From assembly GCF_043769475.1 (NCBI RefSeq), contig NZ_CP171729.1, positions 4,402,001 to 4,466,000 on the forward strand: DNA of 64,000 bases. The letters are read 5' to 3'. This document shows, piece by piece, positions 56,636 to 64,000 of this stretch. Origin of the DNA: Allomesorhizobium sp043769475. GTDB lineage: Bacteria; Pseudomonadota; Alphaproteobacteria; Rhizobiales; Rhizobiaceae. The stretch's first letter is position 1; each line of letters starts with the position of its first letter. Below the pieces are notes generated by a model. That model was not told the DNA's origin. It did not search any database and saw only the letters and a list, made by a program, of their open reading frames with translations. A program made the translations under genes and the position numbers.

Positions 56636-58246
56636 ATGTCCGATTTTGCGATTTCCAGGCGCGGCGTTCTCGCCGGGTCGACGTTTCTGCTCGCCTCCAC
56701 GGCGCTGCCTGCAGCACTCTGGGCGCAAACTCCCAGCAAGGGCGGGCGGCTGACCGTCGCTGCCGATTCCGAGCCCCGCAACCTGAACCCGGCGATCGTC
56801 GCCTCCAACGGCGTCTTCTTCGTCGCCAGCAAGATCGTCGAGCCGCTGGCCGAAGCCTCCTTCACCGGCAAGGACGGGCTAGAGCCGCGCCTTGCGACCG
56901 GTTGGGAGGGCTCGGCCGACGGACTGACCGTCACCTTCAAGCTGCGCGAGGGGGTCACCTGGCATGACGGCAAGCCGTTCACCTCCGCCGATGTCGCCTT
57001 CTCGGCGCTGCAGGTCTGGAAGCCGCTGCAGAATCTCGGCCGCGTAGTGTTCAAGGATTTGGAGGCGGTCGACACTCCCGACGACCATACGGCGATATTC
57101 CGCTTCGCCAGGCCGACGCCGTTCCAGCTCATCCGCAACGCCCTGCCGGCGCTGACCAGCGTCGTTCCCAAGCATATCTATGAAGTGGGAGAGATCGCCG
57201 CCAATCCGGCCAACACCGCGCCGGTCGGCACCGGGCCGTTCAAATTCGCCGAACACAGGCCGGGCGAATATTACCGTCTGGAGAAGAACGACGCCTATTG
57301 GGGCGAGGACCAGCCGAAGCTCGACGAGATCATCTACCGCGTCCTGCCCGACAGGGCGGCGGCTGCCGGCGCGCTGGAGGCGGAGGAGATCCATCTGGCG
57401 GCATTTTCTGCGGTACCGCTCGCAGATCTCGAGCGCATCTCGAAAATGCCGGGCATAGGGGTGATCTCGAAAGGCTACGAGGCTCTGACATACCAACTCG
57501 TCATCGAGATCAACCACCGCCGCAAGGAACTGGCGGACCTCAAGGTACGGCAGGCGATTGCGCATGCGATCGACAGGGATTTCGTCGTCAAGACGATATT
57601 CCTCGGTTATGCGGTTGCCTCGGTCGGCCCGGTGCCGCGCAATGACGTACAGTTCTTTTCAAGCGACGTACCGACCTACGCCTTCGACCTCGACAAGGCC
57701 AATGCTCTTCTCGACGAAGCCGGCTACAAGCGCGGCGACGGCGGCACCCGTTTTGCGCTGAAGCTCTTGCCGGCGCCCTATTTCAACGAGACGAAACAGT
57801 TCGGCGACTATCTGCGGCAGGCGCTGGCCGAGATCGGCATCGACGCCGAACTGGTCAACAACGACGCCGCCGCGCATCAGAAGGCCGTCTATACCGACCA
57901 TGCCTTTGATCTCGCGATCGCCCCGCCTGTCTTCCGCGGCGACCCGGCGATCTCGACGACCATCCTGGTGCAGAGCGGCATTCCGGACGGCGTGCCCTTC
58001 TCCAACCAGGGCGGCTACGCCAATCCCGAACTGGACGCGCTGATCGCCAAGGCGGCCGAAACGCTCGACCCCGACCAGCGCATCGCGCTCTACGTCGATT
58101 TCCAGAGGATGGTCGTGGAAGACCTGCCGCTGATCAATGTCGCCGAATGGGGCTTCATCACCGTGGCGCGCTCCTCGGTGAAGGAGGTTTCGAACAATCC
58201 GCGCTGGGCGGTCTCAAACTGGGCCGACACCTGGATCGAAGGATAA
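56636..58246 (+). CDS. Dpp/Opp-type ABC substrate-binding protein
   Basis: The 536-residue periplasmic receptor (SBP family 5) carries a twin-arginine signal (SRRGVLAG, to about residue 32). The family features are GLEPRLATGWEGSADGLTVT, FKLREGVTWHDGKPFTSADV and APVGTGPFKFAEHRPGEYYR. Family 5 proteins bind peptides, opines or similar small solutes. Four transport genes and an ATC-hydrolase-like gene follow. The start codon has a purine-rich upstream. Confidence 0.93.
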   Translation: MSDFAISRRGVLAGSTFLLASTALPAALWAQTPSKGGRLTVAADSEPRNLNPAIVASNGVFFVASKIVEPLAEASFTGKDGLEPRLATGWEGSADGLTVTFKLREGVTWHDGKPFTSADVAFSALQVWKPLQNLGRVVFKDLEAVDTPDDHTAIFRFARPTPFQLIRNALPALTSVVPKHIYEVGEIAANPANTAPVGTGPFKFAEHRPGEYYRLEKNDAYWGEDQPKLDEIIYRVLPDRAAAAGALEAEEIHLAAFSAVPLADLERISKMPGIGVISKGYEALTYQLVIEINHRRKELADLKVRQAIAHAIDRDFVVKTIFLGYAVASVGPVPRNDVQFFSSDVPTYAFDLDKANALLDEAGYKRGDGGTRFALKLLPAPYFNETKQFGDYLRQALAEIGIDAELVNNDAAAHQKAVYTDHAFDLAIAPPVFRGDPAISTTILVQSGIPDGVPFSNQGGYANPELDALIAKAAETLDPDQRIALYVDFQRMVVEDLPLINVAEWGFITVARSSVKEVSNNPRWAVSNWADTWIEG

Positions 58247-58274
58247 TGCTGGCGGGAGAGACGCAGCCGACGTC

Positions 58275-59261
58275 ATGAACCGCGCCCTTCGTCTCATACG
58301 CCGCCGGCTGATCGGCAGCATTGCCGTGCTGCTGATCGTGATCACAGGCACGTTCCTGCTGCTTGAAGCCGCGCCCGGCGATGCAGTCGACGCCTATGTC
58401 GTTTCGGTTGGCGGCGATGCCAGCATGATCGAGGAGCTGCGGCGGCGCTGGGGGCTCGACCAATCCGCGGCAACCCGCTTTGCCATCTACATCTCATCGC
58501 TGGCGCGGCTCGACCTCGGGCATTCCGTAGCGTTCTCGCGGCCGAACCTCGATGTCATCCTGGAACGATTGCCCAATACGCTGCTCCTGATGGGCAGCGC
58601 CATCGCGCTTTCCTTCTGCCTCGGGACGTTTCTCGGCATCGTCGCCGGCTCGCAGCCCGGCAGCTTTCGCGACCGATTCCTGTCGATCGGCTCGCTCGCT
58701 CTTTATGCGGTGCCGGGCTTCTGGCTGGGCCTCGTGCTCATCGTCATCTTTTCCGTGCAGCTGCGCTGGCTGCCGCTCGGCGGCATCGAGACGATCGCTT
58801 CCGGCAAGACCGGAGCGGCGCGCGCACTGGACATGGCCCGTCACCTCGTCCTGCCGGTGGCGAGCCTCGGCTTCATCTACCTGGCGCTGTACCTGCGCAT
58901 GATGCGCGCCGGCATGGCGGAGGTGTGGCGCATGGATTTCGTGCTTGCCGCGCGGGCAAGGGGCATTGCGCGGCGGCGCATCGTGCTGCGCCATGTGGCG
59001 CGCAACGCGCTGCTGCCGCTGGTGACCATGCTCGGCCTGCAATCGGCGGCAATGCTTGGCGGCAGCGTCGTTATTGAAAGCGTTTTCTCCGTCCCCGGGC
59101 TTGGTAGGCTGGCGCAGGAAGCGGTCGCTGCGCGCGATACGCCACTGCTGCTAGGCATTATCCTTGTAAGCGCCGTGCTGGTCATCGCAGTCAACCTGGC
59201 AGTCGATCTTCTCTACGCCGCGCTCGATCCGCGCGTCGGCTCAAGCGGGGAAGCGGCATGA
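58275..59261 (+). CDS. Dpp/Opp-type ABC permease (DppB class)
   Basis: The 328-residue inner-membrane permease has LIGSIAVLLIVITGTFLLLE, then LPNTLLLMGSAIALSFCLGT and the EAA loop VLAARARGIARRRIVLRHVA. About six helices are present. It pairs with the next permease gene, which it overlaps by four bases (59258-59261). Confidence 0.94.
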   Translation: MNRALRLIRRRLIGSIAVLLIVITGTFLLLEAAPGDAVDAYVVSVGGDASMIEELRRRWGLDQSAATRFAIYISSLARLDLGHSVAFSRPNLDVILERLPNTLLLMGSAIALSFCLGTFLGIVAGSQPGSFRDRFLSIGSLALYAVPGFWLGLVLIVIFSVQLRWLPLGGIETIASGKTGAARALDMARHLVLPVASLGFIYLALYLRMMRAGMAEVWRMDFVLAARARGIARRRIVLRHVARNALLPLVTMLGLQSAAMLGGSVVIESVFSVPGLGRLAQEAVAARDTPLLLGIILVSAVLVIAVNLAVDLLYAALDPRVGSSGEAA

Positions 59262-60088
59262 TCGCGCTCCGCCGCTTCTTGCGTACGCCAGAGGCGGCTA
59301 CCGGCGCGCTCATTCTGGCGGCGCTTCTGGCGATGGCGCTCTCGGCGCCGTGGCTTTTCCCGCGCGACCCGCAGTCGATCGCCGGGCCGGCGCTGCTGCG
59401 GCCTTTCCAGGACTGGGCGCTGCCGCTGGGCACCGACAGGCTCGGCCGCGATGTGCTGGCAGGGCTGTTTCACGGCGCGCGCACCTCGCTGGCGGTCGGT
59501 CTGGCTGCCGCCGCAGGCGCGATCCTGATCGGCGCGGTGGTCGGTACGCTGGCAGGCTTCGCCGGTGGCGTCGCCGACGAGATCCTGATGCGCATCACCG
59601 ATGCCTTCCAGACAGTGCCCGGCTTCCTGCTGGCGCTTGCCTTTGTCAGCATCGCCGGTCCGTCACTCGCTACCGTTATTGTCGCCATCACGCTCGGCGC
59701 CTGGACCGGACCGGCGCGCATCGCCCGGGCGGAGGTGCTTTCAATCCGCGAGCGCGACTATGTCGCCGGCGCGAGGGTGATCGGCATGCACCCGCTGGAG
59801 ATCGCCTTCCGGGAAATCCTGCCCAATGCGCTGCCGCCGGTGCTGGCGCTGTCGTCGGTGATTGTCGCCGCAGCGATCCTGACCGAGGCGGCGCTCTCGT
59901 TTCTAGGCCTCGGCGACCCCAACCGCGTCACCTGGGGCGGCATGATCGCCGAAGGCCGCGCCGTGCTGCGCTCCGCTCCCTATCTATCGATCATTCCGGG
60001 CGTGGCCCTCGTGCTAACCGTGCTCGGCGTTTACTTAGCCGGCGAAGGTCTGGTCGAAACCAGCGCAACCAGACGGATAAATGCGTGA
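59258..60088 (+). CDS. Dpp/Opp-type ABC permease (DppC class)
   Basis: The 276-residue permease begins with a soluble stretch and helix 1, then GTDRLGRDVLAGLFHGARTS, the DppC-class signature. The EAA loop VAGARVIGMHPLEIAFREIL follows, with six helices overall. It overlaps both neighbours by four bases, and the next gene starts with the GTG of GTGA. Confidence 0.94.
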   Translation: MIALRRFLRTPEAATGALILAALLAMALSAPWLFPRDPQSIAGPALLRPFQDWALPLGTDRLGRDVLAGLFHGARTSLAVGLAAAAGAILIGAVVGTLAGFAGGVADEILMRITDAFQTVPGFLLALAFVSIAGPSLATVIVAITLGAWTGPARIARAEVLSIRERDYVAGARVIGMHPLEIAFREILPNALPPVLALSSVIVAAAILTEAALSFLGLGDPNRVTWGGMIAEGRAVLRSAPYLSIIPGVALVLTVLGVYLAGEGLVETSATRRINA

Positions 60089-60855
60089 CGACCCGGCTTT
60101 CAATCGGCAATCTCGGCGTGCGCTACAGACGCGGGGGGCAGGAGGTCCAGGCGCTGAAGCAGGTCGACCTCGATGTAAAGGCTAGCGAATGCCTGGCGGT
60201 GATCGGCGAAAGCGGTTCAGGCAAGAGCACGCTGGCGCTCGCAATCGCTGGCCTGCTGCCTGCCGGCACGAAGCTCGACGGAAGCATAGCCTGGCCGGGT
60301 CTTGGCCACGCGCCGCACAACGGACGCGACATCGGCTTCGTCTTCCAGGATCCGTCGGCGAGCCTCAATCCGGTGCTGACTGTCGGCGAGCAGGTCGCGG
60401 AGGTGGCGCGGACGCATCTGGCGCTGACCTGGCGTGAGGCCTTTGGCTACGCCACCGACCTGCTCAACCGCGTCCGCCTGCCCGATCCGGATGCGGCTGC
60501 GCGTGCCTACCCCCATCAGCTCTCCGGCGGGCAGAAGCAGCGCGTTGCGATCGCAGCGGCAATCGCCGCGCGGCCCAGCCTGCTGATCGCCGACGAGGCG
60601 ACCAGCGCGCTCGACACGATCGTCCAGGCAGAGATCGTCGCGCTGATCCGGCGACTGGTTGCCGAGGATGCGATGTCGCTTCTGTTCATCAGCCACGACA
60701 TCGCGCTTGCCGCGCAGCTCGCCGATCAGATCGCGGTGTTCCGCCACGGGCGGCTTCTTGAGATCGGAGACACGGGCGAGCTGCTGCGCTCGCCTGCGCA
60801 TCCCTATACGCGCTCGCTGATCGAGGCGAGCCTTGTGTCGGTGGAAGGCGAATGA
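60085..60855 (+). CDS. Dpp/Opp-type ABC ATP-binding protein (DppD class)
   Basis: The 256-residue ATPase has Walker A GESGSGKS, Q-loop FQDPSASLNPVLTVGEQ, signature LSGGQKQRVAIA and Walker B LLIADEATSALDT. It starts at GTG 60085, which overlaps the permease stop. It lacks the usual C-terminal oligopeptide extension (about 60 residues), so it is shorter than typical DppD. Confidence 0.92.
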   Translation: MTTRLSIGNLGVRYRRGGQEVQALKQVDLDVKASECLAVIGESGSGKSTLALAIAGLLPAGTKLDGSIAWPGLGHAPHNGRDIGFVFQDPSASLNPVLTVGEQVAEVARTHLALTWREAFGYATDLLNRVRLPDPDAAARAYPHQLSGGQKQRVAIAAAIAARPSLLIADEATSALDTIVQAEIVALIRRLVAEDAMSLLFISHDIALAAQLADQIAVFRHGRLLEIGDTGELLRSPAHPYTRSLIEASLVSVEGE

Positions 60856-61646
60856 CCGGCCCGCTGCTTGTCGTATCTGGCCTTTCCAAACACTATCGGC
60901 GCGCGGGCCGGACGATCACGGCGCTCGATGGCGTCTCGTTCGAGGTCGACCGCGCCGAGACTTTTGCGCTGGTCGGCCCATCCGGCAGCGGCAAGTCGAC
61001 GGTGGCCAGATTGCTGCTGCGGCTTGCTGATGCCGATGCCGGCGACATTCGCTTCGAAGGGCGGGATCTGTTGGCGCTGCGCGGCACAAAGCTGCGGGCT
61101 GTGCGGCCGCGGCTGCAAATGGTTTTTCAGGATCCGCTCTCCGCCTTCAATCCGCGCGCAACCGTCGGCCGGGTGCTAGACGACCCGTTACGCATTCATG
61201 GGCTGGTCGGACGCAACGAGCGGCCGGGCTCCATCGCAGCGCTGCTGGAGCGGGTCGGCCTTTCGCCCGCGCTCGCCCTCCGCGCCATCCACGAAATCTC
61301 CGGCGGCCAGCGCCAGCGCGTCGCAATCGCCCGCGCCGTCGCCACAAAACCATCCCTGATCGTGCTCGACGAAGCGCTTTCGTCGCTTGATGTTTCCGTG
61401 CGCGCCGACATTCTGGACCTGCTGGTCTCGCTGCAGCGTGACGAGGGCATCGCCTATCTGTTGATCTCGCATGATCTCGGGGTGGTAGGCCGGATCGCGC
61501 ACCGTGTGGCGATCATGGAGGCCGGCGCGATTGCCGAAACGGGCGATGCGCGCCAGATTATCGCCGCGCCGACTTCGCTGATCGGCAAGGCGCTGGTGGC
61601 CGCCATGCCGAGCCTCGCCTGGCTGGCTTCGAAGGAAACGGGATGA
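60852..61646 (+). CDS. Dpp/Opp-type ABC ATP-binding protein (DppF class)
   Basis: The 264-residue ATPase has Walker A GPSGSGKST, Q-loop FQDPLSAFNPRATVGRVL, signature ISGGQRQRVAIA and Walker B LIVLDEALSSLDV. The ATG at 60852 overlaps the upstream stop by four bases. With the DppD-class subunit it powers uptake of the solute bound by the receptor at 56636. Confidence 0.93.
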   Translation: MTGPLLVVSGLSKHYRRAGRTITALDGVSFEVDRAETFALVGPSGSGKSTVARLLLRLADADAGDIRFEGRDLLALRGTKLRAVRPRLQMVFQDPLSAFNPRATVGRVLDDPLRIHGLVGRNERPGSIAALLERVGLSPALALRAIHEISGGQRQRVAIARAVATKPSLIVLDEALSSLDVSVRADILDLLVSLQRDEGIAYLLISHDLGVVGRIAHRVAIMEAGAIAETGDARQIIAAPTSLIGKALVAAMPSLAWLASKETG

Positions 61647-62161
61647 CCGACGAACTTTCGCAAAGGGCGGAAAGACTGAGCCGCGAACTGGATGCGGCGT
61701 TCCGCAACCGGGCCGACCTCTACCGGCTGTTCTATGCCGAACTGGAAGCGGAGTTCGGCGCGGCAAAGGCCGAAGCGGTTATGGTGCGGGCAGTCGAGCG
61801 GCGCGGCCGCGAGGTTGCGGAAGCGGCCTTCGCCGGTTTCGGCCCGAACGACGCGCGCGCCATCGGCGAGGCCTTTCTGTCCGTCAGCCCGGATGATGGC
61901 CGCATGTACCCGACAGACGTGCTGCGCAGCGAAACCAGCATAGAATTCAAGGTGAAGCGCTGTCCGCTCAAGGATGCCTGGGTGGAAGCCGGCGTCGGCG
62001 ACGAAAAGCTCGCCACGCTCTGCCGCATTGCCGGCGCCTTCGACCGTGGTTTGTTCGAGGCGACCGGCGTGCAATTCGCCAACGTCACCTGGACGCCGGG
62101 CCACGGTGACGGATGCTGCCACATCCGTCTGGCCGACAGGGAAGCAGCAGCTGGAGCCTGA
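61643..62161 (+). CDS. L-2-amino-thiazoline-4-carboxylic acid hydrolase-like protein
   Basis: The 172-residue protein has the family's central MYPTDVLRSETSIEFKVKRC, then CPLKDAWVEAGVGDEKLATL and the late CRIAGAFDRGLFEATGV and GHGDGCCHIRLAD. ATC hydrolase converts the cyclic thiazoline to S- or N-carbamoyl cysteine in cysteine synthesis in Pseudomonas. Its presence as the last gene of the ABC operon hints that the transported solute is a thiazoline or related cysteine derivative. This is inference. The ATG overlaps the ATPase stop. Confidence 0.8.
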   Translation: MTDELSQRAERLSRELDAAFRNRADLYRLFYAELEAEFGAAKAEAVMVRAVERRGREVAEAAFAGFGPNDARAIGEAFLSVSPDDGRMYPTDVLRSETSIEFKVKRCPLKDAWVEAGVGDEKLATLCRIAGAFDRGLFEATGVQFANVTWTPGHGDGCCHIRLADREAAAGA

Positions 62162-62229
62162 GCGCCATGGCACCGAGTTGACATCAATTGGCGCTTCGCC
62201 GCAGCGAAATGCCATGCTAACCGGAAGCG

Positions 62230-63280
62230 ATGGCACAGAAGAAAGCCCATGAAGTCGACGCGTGGCTGGCCCGGCCGACCGGAGCCACAATCGTCCTGTT
62301 CTATGGTCCGGACCGCGGGTTGGTGGCCGAGCGGGCGCGGGCTTTTGCGGAAAAAGACCGGACTGCCGCTCGACGATCCGTTCTCGGTGGTGCGTCTCGA
62401 TGGGGCCGAGATCGAACGCGAACAGGGCCGCCTGCTCGACGAAGCGCGCACCGTTCCGATGTTTTCTGAACGGCGGCTGCTCTGGGTGCGCAACGCCGCC
62501 GGCCAGAAATCCTTGGCCGAGGACGTCAAGGCGCTGTGCGCCGAACCGCCGCGAGACGCCATCGTTCTGATCGAGGCCGGCGAGCTGAAGAAGGGCGCGG
62601 CCCTCAGGACCGTCGTCGAAGCCAGCCCCGGCGCCATGGCGCTGCCCTGCTACGCCGACGAGGCGCGCGGCATCGACGCGATCATAGACGAGGAGATGCA
62701 GAAGGCGGGGATGTCGCTGGCGCTTGAGGCGCGGCAGGCGCTACGCCGCAATCTTGGCGGCGACCGCCTCGCTTCGCGTGGTGAAATTCAGAAGCTCGTC
62801 GTCTACGCGCAGGGGCAACGGGAGATCGGCCTCGACGATGTGAAGGCGTCGATCGGCGACGTCTCGGGACTTTCCTTTGACGATGCCGTTGACGCCGTGC
62901 TCGAAGGCCGGATCGACGCATTCGACGCGGTCTTCACCCGCCAGGTTCTTTCCGGAGGTCAGCCTTTCCTGGTGCTGGCCGCCGCCATGCGCCAGTTTCA
63001 GGCGTTGCATCTGATGCGCGGCGCGATGGAATCCGGCGGGCGCAACGCGGCTGCAGTTGTCGCGGGCGCGCGACCGCCAGTCTTTTTCTCGCGGCGAAAA
63101 ATCGTCGAGACGGCGCTGGAGCGCTGGCACACTGAGGCCTTGGCGCGGGCCTTGGCAAGGCTTCAGGACGCGGTGCTGCAAACCCGCAGGCGTCCGGACC
63201 TTTCCGCTGCGATAGCACGTCAGGCGCTGCTTGGCATTGCCGTCGAAAGCGCCCGGCTTGCGCAGCGGAACCGCAACTGA
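62230..63280 (+). CDS. holA: DNA polymerase III delta subunit, frameshifted in this sequence
   Basis: HolA is the clamp-loader delta subunit that opens the sliding clamp. From ATG 62230 the first 40 residues are AQKKAHEVDAWLARPTGATI and LFYGPDRGLVAERARAFAEK. At a five-A run (62351-62355) the frame must shift to give TGLPLDDPFSVVRLDGAEIE and the rest, ending SARLAQRNRN at 63280. Removing one A gives 349 residues, normal for the family. As this gene is essential, a sequencing error is the simplest reading. It is convergent with parB. Confidence 0.9.
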
Positions 63281-63302
63281 TTAGCCGGCTAATATTAGCG
63301 CG

Positions 63303-64000
63303 TCAGTGCTTCAGCCGCCGGCACAAATCGTCAAGCTGTTCCAGCGTCTTGTAGCCGATCCGCACCTCACCGCCCCGGTCGCGGTGGGCTATCGCGACCT
63401 TCAGGCCGGTCACATCGGATAGCAGCTTTTCCAACGCCAGCGTGTCGGCATCCTTGTCGCGCGGAGCAGCGGAGGGCGACGGCTCGCGATGGCTCTCGGC
63501 CGGCAGCTGCGCCAAGGCCTCGGCTTGGCGTACCGAAAGACCATCCTCGACGATGCGCTTGGCGAGGCCCGCCGGATCAGCGGCCGAAACCAGCGCGCGG
63601 GCATGACCTGCCGACAAATCGCCATTGATGAGCATATCGCGGATGACATCCGGCAGCTTGAGCAGGCGCAGCGTGTTCGCAACATGGCTGCGGCTCTTGC
63701 CTATGACCTGGCCGAGATCGGCCTGCGTGTAGCTATGCTCATCGATCAACTGCTGATAGCCAAGCGCCTCCTCGACCGGGTTCAGATCGGTGCGCTGGAC
63801 GTTTTCGATAATCGCAAGTTCGAGTGCGGTGCGGTCGTTCACATCGCGCACAATGACCGGGATCTGGGTAAGGCCGGCGCGCTGGGCTGCCCGCCAACGC
63901 CGCTCACCGGCGATGATCTCGTAGCGCCCGGCTTCGCCTGACGGACGAACGACCACGGGCTGCACCACGCCGTGTTCGCGGATCGACTGAGCAAGGTCGG
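63303..64000 (-). CDS. parB: Chromosome partitioning protein ParB, 5' end outside window
   Basis: ParB binds parS sites near oriC and loads as a CTP-dependent clamp for chromosome segregation. The visible 232 residues include the CTP-binding GRYEIIAGERRWRAAQRAG, the ENVQRTDLNPVEEALGYQQL segment, the helix-turn-helix TQADLGQVIGKSRSHVANTL and the C-terminal dimer domain. The N-terminal ParA-stimulating part is beyond the right edge. holA and parB are often neighbours in rhizobia, with parA and gidB following. Confidence 0.96.
   Translation of the reverse strand, partial: DLAQSIREHGVVQPVVVRPSGEAGRYEIIAGERRWRAAQRAGLTQIPVIVRDVNDRTALELAIIENVQRTDLNPVEEALGYQQLIDEHSYTQADLGQVIGKSRSHVANTLRLLKLPDVIRDMLINGDLSAGHARALVSAADPAGLAKRIVEDGLSVRQAEALAQLPAESHREPSPSAAPRDKDADTLALEKLLSDVTGLKVAIAHRDRGGEVRIGYKTLEQLDDLCRRLKH

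Noticed and set aside
63303..64000. parS sites near parB
   Set aside because: No GTTTCACGTGAAAC-like sequence was seen in the last kilobases; parS, if near, lies outside the window.

Overview
The window is chromosomal DNA of an alphaproteobacterium of the order Hyphomicrobiales (Rhizobiales), most like Mesorhizobium and other Phyllobacteriaceae. The evidence is family content (DUF1223, DUF2794, DUF1236, IalB, DUF6152, DUF2189, MltB-like transglycosylase, an imuA-imuB-dnaE2 cassette), high GC content, a GTTC-N7-GTTC SOS box, an EcfG-type promoter and a ybhL-type leader RNA. The parB gene at the right edge suggests that oriC lies beyond it. This placement rests on recognised families, not on a search.

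Layout. 1-3.4 kb: ceramidase-like membrane protein, DUF1223, DUF2794, a TetR regulator and a small secreted protein, with GTACG palindromes around the last two. 3.4-6.1 kb: ffh, chorismate mutase and rpsP on the minus strand, behind a candidate small RNA or attenuator. 6.2-7.9 kb: an orphan islet resembling a type VI secretion cargo locus (adaptor-like protein, DUF4329 putative toxin, AT-rich putative immunity gene). 8-13 kb: SH3/DUF1236 protein, amine oxidase, lytic transglycosylase, a broken gene and argG. 13-18.3 kb: a TRAP transporter (TakP-like) and a LysE exporter. 18.3-27.8 kb: rlmN, IalB, YkvA, LMW phosphatase, thpR, an esterase-ABC-FtsX set arranged like tesA-ybbA-ybbP, a Bax-inhibitor-1 gene with its leader, and an acetyltransferase. 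28-33.8 kb: SOS mutagenesis cassette imuA-imuB-dnaE2. 34-43 kb: zincin, CoA lyase, FAD oxidase, leuD, RidA, vapBC, leuB and asd, the last behind a Thr/Lys-rich leader peptide and a terminator. 43-46 kb: Trm112, LON-like, CnoX-like and ProXp-like genes and tRNA-Gly. 46.4-54.4 kb: IS3 scar, a membrane protein, a cytochrome c oxidase operon and ctaB. 54.5-62.2 kb: EamA transporter, LysR regulator and a five-gene Dpp-type ABC operon ending in an ATC-hydrolase-like gene. 62.2-64 kb: holA and parB.

How the genes work together. ffh serves co-translational membrane targeting. leuB/leuD, asd, argG and chorismate mutase serve amino-acid synthesis. imuABC is the LexA-controlled error-prone synthesis module. 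The cox genes and ctaB build a terminal oxidase and its heme O precursor. Several transport systems take up or export keto acids, peptides and amino acids.

A caution runs through the window. Five genes (the gene after argG, thpR, imuB, a 46.8-kb membrane protein and holA) each need one or two single-base corrections, mostly in short homopolymers, to give a full-length product. Because holA is normally essential, sequencing or assembly error is at least as likely as real decay.
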